From: an uncultured Rhodospirillales bacterium
GTDB lineage: Bacteria > Pseudomonadota > Alphaproteobacteria > ATCC43930 > CGMCC-115725
Length of the DNA stretch: 64,000 nt
NCBI GenBank assembly: GCA_903828515.1
Contig: CAIKMD010000006.1
Coordinates: 1 to 64,000, forward strand
Reading direction: 5' to 3'
The notes beneath the pieces were generated by a model. The model ran no database searches and had not been told where the DNA came from. It saw only the letters and a list, made by a program, of their open reading frames with translations. The position numbers and the translations under genes were made by a program. This document shows positions 38,240 through 49,063 of this stretch, piece after piece (position 1 is the stretch's first letter; every line of letters starts with the position of its first letter).

Positions 38240-38632
38240 ATGAACGAAGACACCCGCCTTCGCACCCCGCTTGGCCGCGCGGTCGGCCTCGGCTCTGCCA
38301 AGGAAGGCGTCGCTCACTGGTGGGCGCAACGCGTTACCGCCGTCGCGCTCGTCCCGCTGGTGATCTGGTTCGTCATCGACATCATCGCGCTGACCGGTTC
38401 GCCGCGCGGCGCCGTCGTCGCCTGGCTGCATGCGCCGTTTCCGGCGATCGCCACCGTCCTGCTGCTGATCGCGGTCTTCTATCACATGGCGCTCGGGCTG
38501 CAGGTCGTGATCGAGGACTACGTCCACAGCGAATGGCTGAAGATCTCGGCGATCGTGCTCAACAAGCTCGTCGCTTTCGCGCTCGCCGCCGCGGGCATCT
38601 TCGCGGTGCTGCGCATCGCGTTCCAGGGATAA
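38240..38632 (+). CDS. sdhD: succinate dehydrogenase membrane anchor subunit
   Basis: RTPLGRAVGLGSAKEGVAHWWAQRVTAVALVPL, YHMALGLQVVIEDYVHSEWLK. Confidence 0.95.
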   Translation: MNEDTRLRTPLGRAVGLGSAKEGVAHWWAQRVTAVALVPLVIWFVIDIIALTGSPRGAVVAWLHAPFPAIATVLLLIAVFYHMALGLQVVIEDYVHSEWLKISAIVLNKLVAFALAAAGIFAVLRIAFQG

Positions 38633-38638
38633 GAAACG

Positions 38639-40429
38639 ATGCCGCAAGCCTATCCGGTCACCGAGCATCTCTATGACGTCATCGTCGTGGGCGCCGGCGG
38701 CGCCGGCCTGCGCGCGACGCTCGGCATGGCGGCGGCCGGCCTCAAGACCGCCTGCGTCACCAAGGTATTCCCGACCCGCTCTCACACTGTCGCGGCGCAG
38801 GGCGGTATCGGCGCCGCGCTCGGCAACATGGGCGAAGACGACTGGCGCTGGCACATGTACGACACGGTCAAGGGCTCCGACTGGCTCGGCGACCAGGACG
38901 CGATCGAATACATGTGCCGCGAGGCGATCCCCGCGGTCATCGAGCTCGAACATTTCGGCGTGCCGTTCTCACGCACCGAAGACGGCAAGATTTATCAGCG
39001 CCCGTTCGGCGGCCACACCGTCAATTACGGCGGCGAGATGGCCAAGCGCGCGGCCGCCGCCGCCGATCGCACGGGCCACGCGATCCTGCACACGCTCTAT
39101 CAGCAATGCCTCAAGGCCGACGCCGAGTTCTTCGTCGAGTATTTCGCCATCGACCTGATCATGGACGAGGAAGGCACCTGCCGCGGCGTGCTCGCCTGGA
39201 ATCTCGCCGACGGCACGCTGCATCGTTTCCGCGCGCACATGGTGGTGATGGCGACCGGCGGTTATGGCCGCGCCTATTTCTCCTGCACCTCGGCGCATAC
39301 CTGCACCGGCGACGGCAACGCGATGGTGTTGCGCGCCGGTCTGCCGCTGCAGGACATGGAGTTCGTCCAGTTCCACCCGACCGGGATTTACGGCGCGGGC
39401 TGCCTGATCACCGAAGGGGCGCGCGGCGAGGGCGGTTACGTCACCAATTCCGAGGGCGAGCGCTTCATGGAGCGCTATGCGCCGTCGGCCAAGGATCTCG
39501 CCTCGCGCGACGTGGTCAGTCGCGCGATGACGATCGAGATCAACGAAGGTCGCGGCTGCGGTCCCTTGAAGGACCACATCATGCTCCATCTCGAGCATCT
39601 CGATCCGAAGGTGTTGCACGAGCGCCTGCCCGGCATTTCCGAAACCGCGAAGATTTTCGCCGGCGTCGAAGTGACGCGCGAGCCGATTCCGATCCTGCCG
39701 ACCGTGCATTACAACATGGGTGGCATCCCGACGAACCATTACGGCCAGGCCCTGTCGCCGACCGCCGACGATCCCGATCACATCGTGCCGGGCCTGATGG
39801 CGATCGGCGAAGCAGCCTGCGTTTCGGTGCATGGCGCCAATCGTCTCGGCACCAACTCGCTCTTGGACATCGTGGTGTTCGGCCGCGCCGCCGCGCTGAA
39901 GACCGCCGAGATCGTGAAGCCCGGCCAGGCGCACAAGCCGCTGCCGGTCAATCGCGAGGAAGGTGCGCTCGCGCGTTTCGACCGTTTGCGCAACGCCAAG
40001 GGCAAGCTCAAGACCGCCGAGATTCGCGCGGCGATGCAGCAGGTCATGCAAAAGGACTGCGCGGTCTTCCGCACCGCCGAGACGCTCGAAGCCGGCGCCA
40101 AGAAGATCGACGAGATCGCGGCGTCGGCCGCTGATATCGCGGTCAGCGACCGCTCGATGGTGTGGAACAGCGATCTGGTCGAAGCGCTCGAACTCGAAAA
40201 TCTTCTGGCCCAGGCGAAGGTCACGATCCACGGCGCGGTCAATCGCACCGAAAGCCGCGGCGCCCATGCGCGCGAGGATTATCCCAATCGCGACGACGTG
40301 AAGTGGATGGTGCACACCGTGTCGTGGCTCGGCGCCGACGCCAAGGTGAAGCTGACGACGCGACCGGTGCACATGTACACGATGTCGAACGAGGTTCAGG
40401 TCTTTCCGCCCAAAGCGCGCGTCTATTGA
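38639..40429 (+). CDS. sdhA: succinate dehydrogenase flavoprotein subunit
   Basis: [48 protein letters not shown]. Confidence 0.98.
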   Translation: MPQAYPVTEHLYDVIVVGAGGAGLRATLGMAAAGLKTACVTKVFPTRSHTVAAQGGIGAALGNMGEDDWRWHMYDTVKGSDWLGDQDAIEYMCREAIPAVIELEHFGVPFSRTEDGKIYQRPFGGHTVNYGGEMAKRAAAAADRTGHAILHTLYQQCLKADAEFFVEYFAIDLIMDEEGTCRGVLAWNLADGTLHRFRAHMVVMATGGYGRAYFSCTSAHTCTGDGNAMVLRAGLPLQDMEFVQFHPTGIYGAGCLITEGARGEGGYVTNSEGERFMERYAPSAKDLASRDVVSRAMTIEINEGRGCGPLKDHIMLHLEHLDPKVLHERLPGISETAKIFAGVEVTREPIPILPTVHYNMGGIPTNHYGQALSPTADDPDHIVPGLMAIGEAACVSVHGANRLGTNSLLDIVVFGRAAALKTAEIVKPGQAHKPLPVNREEGALARFDRLRNAKGKLKTAEIRAAMQQVMQKDCAVFRTAETLEAGAKKIDEIAASAADIAVSDRSMVWNSDLVEALELENLLAQAKVTIHGAVNRTESRGAHAREDYPNRDDVKWMVHTVSWLGADAKVKLTTRPVHMYTMSNEVQVFPPKARVY

Positions 40430-40435
40430 GGCATC

Positions 40436-41215
40436 ATGGCTGAGTTCTCGCTTCCGCAAAATTCCAAGGTCGGCACCGGCACGACGCATCCGGCGCCCGG
40501 CGGTGCCAAGCGCACGAAAGCGTTCAAGGTCTATCGCTGGAATCCGGACGACGGCAAGAACCCGGTCGTCGATACCTATACGATCGATCTCGATAAATGC
40601 GGTCCGATGGTGTTGGACGCGCTGATCAAGATCAAGAACGAGACCGACACCACGCTGACCTTCCGCCGCTCGTGCCGCGAGGGCATTTGCGGTTCCTGCG
40701 CGATGAACATCGACGGCACCAACACGCTCGCTTGCCTGAAGGCGATCGACGACGTGAAGGGCGACGTCAAAATCTATCCGCTGCCGCATATGCCGGTGAT
40801 CAAGGACCTGGTTCCCGATCTCGAACACGTCTATGCGCAATACCGCTCGATCGAGCCGTGGCTGCAGGCGGAATCGGCGCCGCCGCCCGATCGCGAGCGC
40901 CGCCAGTCGGTGGCCGAACGGCAAAAGCTCGACGGGATGTGGGAATGCATCCTGTGCTTTTGCTGCACGACGAGCTGCCCGTCCTATTGGTGGAACGGCG
41001 AGCGCTATCTCGGCCCGGCGATCCTGCTGCAGGCCTATCGCTGGCTCGCCGACAGCCGCGACGAGAAGACTGGCGCGCGGCTCGATGCGCTCGAGGATCC
41101 GTTCCGCCTCTATCGCTGCCACACCATCATGAACTGCACAAAGACCTGTCCCAAAGGCCTCAACCCGGCCAAGGCGATCGGCGAGATCAAGCAGATGATG
41201 GTCGCCCGCCGTTGA
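40436..41215 (+). CDS. sdhB: succinate dehydrogenase iron-sulfur subunit
   Basis: [56 protein letters not shown]. Confidence 0.98.
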   Translation: MAEFSLPQNSKVGTGTTHPAPGGAKRTKAFKVYRWNPDDGKNPVVDTYTIDLDKCGPMVLDALIKIKNETDTTLTFRRSCREGICGSCAMNIDGTNTLACLKAIDDVKGDVKIYPLPHMPVIKDLVPDLEHVYAQYRSIEPWLQAESAPPPDRERRQSVAERQKLDGMWECILCFCCTTSCPSYWWNGERYLGPAILLQAYRWLADSRDEKTGARLDALEDPFRLYRCHTIMNCTKTCPKGLNPAKAIGEIKQMMVARR

Positions 41216-41315
41216 CGGCGGAAGGCGCTGCATCCTGAACCAGGCCGACCGTCAAGCCGGGCCGCTCGCCCTCTTTCATTCCCGACTGACTGCCGGCGAG
41301 ATCGTCGCCGACGAC

Positions 41316-42353
41316 ATGCAGGAGCGCGCGGTCGTGAAGCTGCAGCTCCTGTGGGAGCGGTTGCGCGATTACGATCCGGCGGCCAAGCAAAGCTGGCGCG
41401 TGCGGCTCGGGTTCGCCAGTCCGCGCCCGGTGCCGCGCGGCATCTACATTCATGGCCGGGTCGGGCGCGGAAAATCCATGCTGATGGATGCGTTCTTCGC
41501 CACGGCGACACCTGCGAAAAAACGCCGCGTGCATTTCTACGCGTTCATGGCCGAGGTGCATGCCCGCATCCATGCGCGGCGCGAGGAAAAGGGCGATCCG
41601 ATTCCGCCGGTCGCCGCTGCTATCGCCGCCGAGGCGACCTTGTTGTGCTTCGACGAATTTCATGTCGTCGACATTGCCGATGCGATGATCCTCGGCCGGT
41701 TGTTCGCCGCGCTCTGGGATTCCGGCGTCGTCGTGGTGGCCACTTCGAATCGCGCGCCCGAGATGCTCTATGCGGGCGGGTTGCAGCGCGAACGGTTCCT
41801 GCCGTTCATCGACCTGCTGAAGCAAAAGCTCGACGTGGTCCAGCTCGACGGGCCGCGCGATTATCGGCTGGCGCGCTTCGCGGGCCGGCAAGTCTATTTC
41901 ACCCCGATCGACGATCAATCCTATCGCGCGCTCGAACACGCCTTTGGCGATCTGACCGACAACGCATCCGCTGTCGTCGAAGCGGTGACGGTGCTGGGTC
42001 GCGAGGTGAAAGTGCCGCGCGCCGCCAAGGGCGTGGCGTGGTTCCAGTTCGACGAATTATGCGGCGCGGCGCTGGGCCCGCAGGATTTTCTCGCCCTGGT
42101 CGCGCGCTATCACACCTTCATCCTCGAAGCGATTCCGCGCCTCGGTGTCGAGCAGCGCAACGAGGCCAAGCGCTTCAACATCTTCATCGACGCGCTCTAT
42201 GACGCGCACGGCAATCTGATCTGCTCGGCGGCGGCACCGCCCGAGAAATTGTACGAGAGCGGTGAAGGCGCCTTCGAGTTCCAGCGCACGGTGTCGCGGT
42301 TGTTGGAGATGCAAAGCGACGACTACATCGCGGCCAGAAAAGACGCCGATTAG
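41316..42353 (+). CDS. zapE: AFG1/ZapE-family ATPase (true start may be upstream)
   Basis: GIYIHGRVGRGKSMLMDAFF, LLCFDEFHVVDIADAMILGRLF, VVATSNRAPEMLYAGGLQRERFLPFI. Confidence 0.92.
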   Translation: MQERAVVKLQLLWERLRDYDPAAKQSWRVRLGFASPRPVPRGIYIHGRVGRGKSMLMDAFFATATPAKKRRVHFYAFMAEVHARIHARREEKGDPIPPVAAAIAAEATLLCFDEFHVVDIADAMILGRLFAALWDSGVVVVATSNRAPEMLYAGGLQRERFLPFIDLLKQKLDVVQLDGPRDYRLARFAGRQVYFTPIDDQSYRALEHAFGDLTDNASAVVEAVTVLGREVKVPRAAKGVAWFQFDELCGAALGPQDFLALVARYHTFILEAIPRLGVEQRNEAKRFNIFIDALYDAHGNLICSAAAPPEKLYESGEGAFEFQRTVSRLLEMQSDDYIAARKDAD

Positions 42354-42357
42354 TTAT

Positions 42358-42496
42358 CCCTCTCCGCGCGAAGCGGGGAGAGGGCGGGGCCCATTGCGAA
42401 AGCAATGGGAGGGTGAGGTGTGGTTCCGTTTGCGCGACCCACCTCATCCGCTCGCTCACGCTCGCACCTTCTCCCCCCGCAAGCGGGCGGAGAAGG
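42358..42496. repeat. interspersed two-module palindromic repeat, copy B
   Basis: Module 1 42358-42420 and module 2 42438-42496 are each the reverse complement of the corresponding copy A module, in the same order. Confidence 0.85.
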
Positions 42497-42573
42497 TTCA
42501 TTGAGGGCCCTGTTAAAGCGACCCCCGCCGTACAATATCTAAGCCGCAATTTGCCTCTGGAGAGGAAACGATC

Positions 42574-42951
42574 ATGAAACGGCTCGGTGTTGCCATCACG
42601 TCGGCGGTTCTATCGCTTGCCACGCTGCCCGCCTGGGCCCAGCAGGCCGGCGCGGATGCGCCGCCGCCAGGACCTTATGGGCATGGCGGGATGATGTGGG
42701 GCGGCGGCTACCACCATCACATGGGGTTCGGCTTCTTCCATCCGTTCCTGACGATCCTCGCCGTCATCCTCGTCATCGCGGTGTTCCGCCGCCTGTGGTG
42801 GCATCATCGCGGTTATGGTCGCTGGCGTCATGCCGGCATGGGCCATGGCAGCCCGGCCCTCGACATTCTCGAAGAGCGCTTCGTGAAGGGCGAGATTGCC
42901 AAAGAAGAGTTCGAGGAAAAGCGCAAGGCGCTCCGCCGCGGCTGTTTCTAA
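42574..42951 (+). CDS. SHOCT-domain membrane protein with His/Gly-rich segment
   Basis: Signal peptide, HGGMMWGGGYHHHMGFGFFH, TM, C-terminal LDILEERFVKGEIAKEEFEEKRKAL (SHOCT). Confidence 0.85.
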   Translation: MKRLGVAITSAVLSLATLPAWAQQAGADAPPPGPYGHGGMMWGGGYHHHMGFGFFHPFLTILAVILVIAVFRRLWWHHRGYGRWRHAGMGHGSPALDILEERFVKGEIAKEEFEEKRKALRRGCF

Positions 42952-42960
42952 GGCGCGGTT

Positions 42961-43704
42961 CTAACCGCGCCCTACAAAGGGCATCTTGGTCGCCATCACC
43001 GTCATGGTGAGGACGTTGGCGTCCAAGGGCAGAGACGCCATGTAGATCACCGCGCGGGCGACGTGGTCGAGGTCGAGGACCGGCTCGGGCGCGATCTGGC
43101 CGTTGGCCTGGACGACGCCTGCCTTGAACTTGTCGGCCCAGCCGGTATCGGCGTTGCCGATGTCGATCTGGCCGCAGGCGATGTCGTATTTGCGTCCGTC
43201 GAGCGCGGTCGATTTGGTCAGGCCCAGCACGCCGTGCTTGGTCGCGGTATAGGGCGCGGTGTTGGGGCGCGGCGTGTGCGCGCCGATCGAGCCATTGTTG
43301 ATGATCCGGCCGCCGCGCGGGTTCTGGTCCTTCATCAGCGCGAAGGCCGCGCGGGTGCAGAGGAACACGCCCGTCAGGTTGGCCGCGACCACCTCGGTCC
43401 ATTTGGCGACCGGCAATTCCTCGATCGGCACCGACGGCGCGTTGACCCCGGCATTGTTGAACAGCAGGTCGAGCCGCCCGAAGCGCTGTTTGATCGCGGC
43501 GAAGAGGGCGGCGACCGATGCCTCGTCGCTGACATCGGCGGCGATGGCGACGGCTTTATCGCCGCCTTCGCGCGCCGCCGCGTCGAGCTTGTCGCGGGTC
43601 CGCCCGGTCAGGACCACGGCATAGCCTTCCTTCAGCAGCGCCAGCGCCGCCGCCTTGCCGATGCCGCTGCCGGCACCGGTGACGAGCGCGATTTTGTCGG
43701 CCAT
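42961..43704 (-). CDS. SDR family oxidoreductase
   Basis: [61 protein letters not shown]. Confidence 0.93.
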   Translation of the reverse strand: MADKIALVTGAGSGIGKAAALALLKEGYAVVLTGRTRDKLDAAAREGGDKAVAIAADVSDEASVAALFAAIKQRFGRLDLLFNNAGVNAPSVPIEELPVAKWTEVVAANLTGVFLCTRAAFALMKDQNPRGGRIINNGSIGAHTPRPNTAPYTATKHGVLGLTKSTALDGRKYDIACGQIDIGNADTGWADKFKAGVVQANGQIAPEPVLDLDHVARAVIYMASLPLDANVLTMTVMATKMPFVGRG

Positions 43705-43813
43705 ACCGATTCTCCTGGTCTGCCATTCCACGTCGCTCAAGTCTCGCGGATTGCCCGTTTTCGCGCCAGTGGTGGAAGCACTTACCCTTGCCGGAAAGGG
43801 CGAATCGCGGTAA

Positions 43814-44815
<1,002 letters not shown>

Positions 44816-44827
44816 CCGCCGACGCCT

Positions 44828-44868
44828 AACGCCCGATTCGGAGCCGAAAAGCGCTCGAATCGGGCGTT
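44828..44868 (+). terminator. stem-loop after mdh (terminator-like)
   Basis: aacgcccgattcg(g)agc-cgaaaagc-gctcgaatcgggcgtt, long stem with one bulge. A T-rich segment follows a few nt downstream. Confidence 0.7.
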
Positions 44869-44904
44869 CCTAACCTTTTGTTAAGCAAAAAAGAAACATT
44901 TAGG

Positions 44905-44947
44905 GGGTACGTATGGGGGGCCAATCCCCAAATGTATTGTCGTACCC
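44905..44947 (+). promoter_or_regulatory. nested inverted repeats in the sucA leader
   Basis: Outer gggtacg...cgtaccc (44905-44911/44941-44947) enclosing tgggg...cccca (44914-44918/44926-44930), ending 18 nt before the sucA ATG. Confidence 0.4.
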
Positions 44948-44965
44948 TCGCAACCCGGAAACGTG

Positions 44966-47830
44966 ATGTCCCAGCCTGATCAGACGAGCTTTCTCACCGG
45001 CCAGAACGCCGACTACATCGCCGAGCTTCACGCCCGCTACCTCGACAATCCCGCGAGCGTCGACCAGAGCTGGCAGGAATTCTTCGCCGAACTGGGCGAT
45101 GATCAGGAAGACGTCGAGAAGGAGCTGACGGGGCCGGGCTGGGGCAAGCCCCCCGGTGCCCAGATCATCAACGGCCACGCCGTGCCGGTCGCGGCGGCCA
45201 TCGCGCCGGCGACCAACGGCCACGCCGCCGACGCCCTGCCGCAGGAAGTCCGCCAGGCGGCGCTCGATTCGGTGCGCGCGATGAACCTCATCCGCGCCTA
45301 TCGCACCCGCGGCCACATGATCGCCGATCTCGATCCGCTCAACCTCTGTAACCGGACCTATCACCCGGATCTCGATCCCGCGACCTACGAATTCACCGAT
45401 GCCGACTACGACCGCCCGATCTTCGTCAACCGGCTCCTCGGTTTCTCGATCGCGACGCTGAAGGACATTCTCATCGCCCTCAAGGCGACCTATTGCGAGA
45501 AGGTCGGCATCGAATACATGCACATCCAGGAACTCGAGCAGCGCCAATGGATTCAGGCGCGCATCGAAGTGCCGCGCAACCACACCGAATTTACCCTGCT
45601 CGGCAAGCGCGCGATCCTGCAGCGTCTGACCGACGCGGAAATGTTCGAACGCTTCTGCGACAAGCGCTACACCGGCACCAAACGCTTCGGCGTCGATGGC
45701 GGCGAGGCATTGATCCCGGCGCTCGAACAGGTGATCAAGCGCGGCGGCCAGCTCGGCATGAAAGAGCTGGTGATCGGCATGCCGCATCGCGGTCGCCTCA
45801 ACGTGCTCACCAACATGATGGGCAAGCCGTTCTCGGCCGTGTTCTCGGAGTTCCAGGGCAATTCCGCCAACCCCGAAGATGTCCAGGGTTCGGGCGACGT
45901 GAAATACCATCTCGGCACCTCGTCGGACCGCGCCTTCGACGGCACGACGGTTCATCTCTCGCTGCAAGCCAATCCGTCGCATCTCGAAGCCGTGAACCCC
46001 GTGGTACTCGGCAAGGTGCGCGCCAAGCAGCGTCAGCGCGGCGACACCGAACGCAACGAAGTCGTCGGCCTCCTCATGCATGGCGACGCGGCTTTCGCGG
46101 GCCAGGGTCTGGTTGCCGAGTCGCTCGATCTGTCCGATCTCAAAGGCTATCGCACCGGCGGCACCATCCATTTCGTCGTCAACAACCAGATCGGCTTCAC
46201 CACCAGCCCGGCTTACGCGCGCAGCGGTCCGTACTGCACGGAAGTCGCCAAGGAAGTTCAGGCGCCGATCTTCCACGTCAACGGTGACGATCCCGAAGCC
46301 GTCGTGCACGTGACGCGCATCGCCACCGAATTTCGTCACCGCTTCAAGAAGGACGTGGTGATCGACATCTTCTGCTATCGCCGCCACGGCCATAACGAAG
46401 GCGACGAGCCGTCTTTCACCCAGCCGATCATGTATCGCGCGATCGCCGCCCATCCCTCGACGCGCGAGATCTACGCCAAGCGCCTCGTCGCCGAAGGCGT
46501 GGTGACCGACGCCGACGTCGACAAGATGGCGCAGGACTTCACCGCCAATCTCGAAACCGCTTACGAAGCGTCGAAGAGCTACAAGCCCAACAAGGCCGAT
46601 TGGCTCGAAGGCGCCTGGACCGGCCTGCAGGCCGCTTCGGGCGAGGATCGCCGCGGTGAAACCGCGGCGCCGATGGAGCTGCTGAAAGAAGTCGGCGCGG
46701 CGCTGACCACGGTACCCGAAGGCTTCAGCCTCAATTCAAAGATCAAACGCCAGCTCGACGCCAAGCGTCAGGCGATCGACACCGGCGAGGGCATCGACTG
46801 GGCGACCGGCGAAGCGCTCGCGTTCGGCACGCTCTGCGCCGAAGGCACGTTCGTGCGTCTCTCGGGTCAGGATTCGGGCCGCGGCACGTTCTCGCAACGC
46901 CATTCGGTGCTGGTCGATCAGGAAACCGAGGCGCGCCACATTCCGTTGACGCAGGTGCGCGAGGGCCAGGCGCCGTTCGAAGTGATCGACAGCCCGCTGT
47001 CCGAAGCCGCCGTGATGGGTTTCGAATACGGCTACAGCCTTGCCGAGCCGCATGCGCTGATCCTGTGGGAAGGCCAGTTTGGCGATTTCGCCAACGGCGC
47101 GCAGGTCATCATCGACCAGTTCCTCGCCTCGGGCGAATCGAAATGGCTGCGCATGTCGGGCGTCGTGCTGCTCCTGCCGCATGGTTATGAAGGCCAGGGA
47201 CCGGAACATTCCTCGGCCCGGTTGGAGCGCTATCTCCAGCTGAGCGGCGAGGACAATTGGCAGGTTTGCAACCTGACCAGCTCGGCGAATTACTTCCACG
47301 CCCTGCGCCGTCAGGTTCGCCGCGACTTCCGCAAGCCGCTTATCATCATGACGCCGAAGTCGATGCTGCGCGCGCCGGAATTCGCCTCGAAGCTCGCCGA
47401 TATGGGCCCCGGCACGTCGTTCCATCGCGTCTTCGACGATGCTGCGATTGCCGATCCGGCGAAAGTCACCCGCGTGATCCTGACCACCGGCAAGGTGCAT
47501 TTCGATCTCGCCGCGCATCGCCGCAATCAGAAGATCGAGGACATCGCGCTGGTGCGGATCGAACAGCTTTATCCGTTCCCCTACAACACGCTGGCCCAGG
47601 TGCTCGGGCGCTACAAGAACGCCGAGTTCGTGTGGTGCCAGGAAGAGCCCGAGAACATGGGCGCGTGGAATTTCGTGGATCGCAAGATCGAGCGCGTGCT
47701 GTCGAAGCTCGATGTGAAAGGCAAGCGCCCGCGTTACGTCGGCCGGCCCGAAGCCGCGTCGACCGCGACCGGTAATCTGAGACGTCATAACGCGGAACAG
47801 GCGCGGCTCGTCGCCGAAGCGCTGGCCTAA
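44966..47830 (+). CDS. sucA: 2-oxoglutarate dehydrogenase E1 component
   Basis: SFLTGQNADYIAELHARYLDNPASVDQSWQEFF, KRFGVDGGEALIPALEQV, GMPHRGRLNVL. Confidence 0.97.
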   Translation: MSQPDQTSFLTGQNADYIAELHARYLDNPASVDQSWQEFFAELGDDQEDVEKELTGPGWGKPPGAQIINGHAVPVAAAIAPATNGHAADALPQEVRQAALDSVRAMNLIRAYRTRGHMIADLDPLNLCNRTYHPDLDPATYEFTDADYDRPIFVNRLLGFSIATLKDILIALKATYCEKVGIEYMHIQELEQRQWIQARIEVPRNHTEFTLLGKRAILQRLTDAEMFERFCDKRYTGTKRFGVDGGEALIPALEQVIKRGGQLGMKELVIGMPHRGRLNVLTNMMGKPFSAVFSEFQGNSANPEDVQGSGDVKYHLGTSSDRAFDGTTVHLSLQANPSHLEAVNPVVLGKVRAKQRQRGDTERNEVVGLLMHGDAAFAGQGLVAESLDLSDLKGYRTGGTIHFVVNNQIGFTTSPAYARSGPYCTEVAKEVQAPIFHVNGDDPEAVVHVTRIATEFRHRFKKDVVIDIFCYRRHGHNEGDEPSFTQPIMYRAIAAHPSTREIYAKRLVAEGVVTDADVDKMAQDFTANLETAYEASKSYKPNKADWLEGAWTGLQAASGEDRRGETAAPMELLKEVGAALTTVPEGFSLNSKIKRQLDAKRQAIDTGEGIDWATGEALAFGTLCAEGTFVRLSGQDSGRGTFSQRHSVLVDQETEARHIPLTQVREGQAPFEVIDSPLSEAAVMGFEYGYSLAEPHALILWEGQFGDFANGAQVIIDQFLASGESKWLRMSGVVLLLPHGYEGQGPEHSSARLERYLQLSGEDNWQVCNLTSSANYFHALRRQVRRDFRKPLIIMTPKSMLRAPEFASKLADMGPGTSFHRVFDDAAIADPAKVTRVILTTGKVHFDLAAHRRNQKIEDIALVRIEQLYPFPYNTLAQVLGRYKNAEFVWCQEEPENMGAWNFVDRKIERVLSKLDVKGKRPRYVGRPEAASTATGNLRRHNAEQARLVAEALA

Positions 47831-47848
47831 GCGGCCAAGGGGGGAAAC

Positions 47849-49060
47849 ATGGCAACCGAGATCAAAGTCCCGGCACTGGGTGAATCCGTTACCGAGGCAA
47901 CCGTCGCGCGCTGGCTGAAACAGCCGGGCGATACGGTGGCACTCGATGATCCACTCGTCGAACTCGAAACCGACAAAGTCACGCTCGAAATCAACGCGCC
48001 GGCCGCCGGCACGCTGATCGAAATCGTCGTGCCGGAAAGCAGCAATGTCGGCGTTGGCGCCGTACTCGGCCTCATCGGTGAGGGCGCGGCGAAACCCGCC
48101 CCCGCCGCTGCGAAGCCGGCCCCTGCCGCCGCCAAACCCGCGCCCGCCGCTCCGGCGCCGAAGCCTGCCGCACCCGCCAGCAACGGCGCCGACGTGCTCG
48201 CGCGCTCGGGTCCCGCCGTGCGCAAGGCCGTCGCCGATTCCGTCGTCGATGCGTCGAAGATCGCAGCCACGGGCAAGGACGGTCGCCTGACCAAAACCGA
48301 TATCGCTTCTGCCGCGGCGAAACCCGCCGCACCCGCGCCACAGACACCGCGCGAACCCGGCGCCCGCGAAGAACGCGTGCGGATGACGCGGCTGCGCAAG
48401 CGCATCGCCGAACGTTTGAAAGAAGCCCAGAACACCGCCGCCATGCTCACCACCTTCAACGAGGTGGACATGACCGAGGTGATGGCGCTGCGCGAACGCT
48501 ATCGCGACAGTTTCGAGAAGGCGCATGGCGTGAAGCTCGGCTTCATGTCGATCTTCGCCAAGGCCTGCATCGTCGCGCTGAAGGAAATCCCGGCGGCCAA
48601 TGCCGAGATCGACGGCGACGACATCGTCTACAAGAACCATTACGACGTCGGTATCGCGGTCGGCACCGAGCAGGGCCTGGTCGTGCCGGTCGTGCGCGAC
48701 GCCGATCTGCTGAGCTTCGCCGAAATCGAAAAGCGAGTGGCCGATCTGGGCCGCCGCGCGCGCGACGGCAAGCTCGCGCTCGAGGAACTCTCGGGCGGCA
48801 CGTTCACGATCACCAATGGCGGCGTCTACGGCTCGCTCTTGTCGACGCCCATTCTCAATCCGCCGCAATCGGCGATCCTCGGCATGCACAAGATCGAAAA
48901 GCGCCCGCATGTGATCGGTGACAAGATCGAGGCGCGGCCGATGATGTATCTCGCGCTCTCCTACGATCACCGCATCATCGACGGACGCGAGGCGGTCACC
49001 TTCCTCGTGCGGGTCAAGGAATGCATCGAGGACCCACAGCGCATGTTGTTCGGCGTCTGA
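47849..49060 (+). CDS. sucB: dihydrolipoamide succinyltransferase (E2o)
   Basis: [26 protein letters not shown]...ETDKVTLEI lipoyl domain; Ala/Pro linker; [33 protein letters not shown]. Confidence 0.97.
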   Translation: MATEIKVPALGESVTEATVARWLKQPGDTVALDDPLVELETDKVTLEINAPAAGTLIEIVVPESSNVGVGAVLGLIGEGAAKPAPAAAKPAPAAAKPAPAAPAPKPAAPASNGADVLARSGPAVRKAVADSVVDASKIAATGKDGRLTKTDIASAAAKPAAPAPQTPREPGAREERVRMTRLRKRIAERLKEAQNTAAMLTTFNEVDMTEVMALRERYRDSFEKAHGVKLGFMSIFAKACIVALKEIPAANAEIDGDDIVYKNHYDVGIAVGTEQGLVVPVVRDADLLSFAEIEKRVADLGRRARDGKLALEELSGGTFTITNGGVYGSLLSTPILNPPQSAILGMHKIEKRPHVIGDKIEARPMMYLALSYDHRIIDGREAVTFLVRVKECIEDPQRMLFGV

Positions 49061-49063
49061 ATC

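Noticed and set aside
38969-41233. 754-aa minus-strand ORF
   Set aside because: Antisense to sdhA/sdhB; composition typical of GC-rich shadow frames.
48090-48185. Ala/Pro/Lys tandem repeat
   Set aside because: Normal flexible linker between the lipoyl and subunit-binding domains of E2; not a novel repeat.
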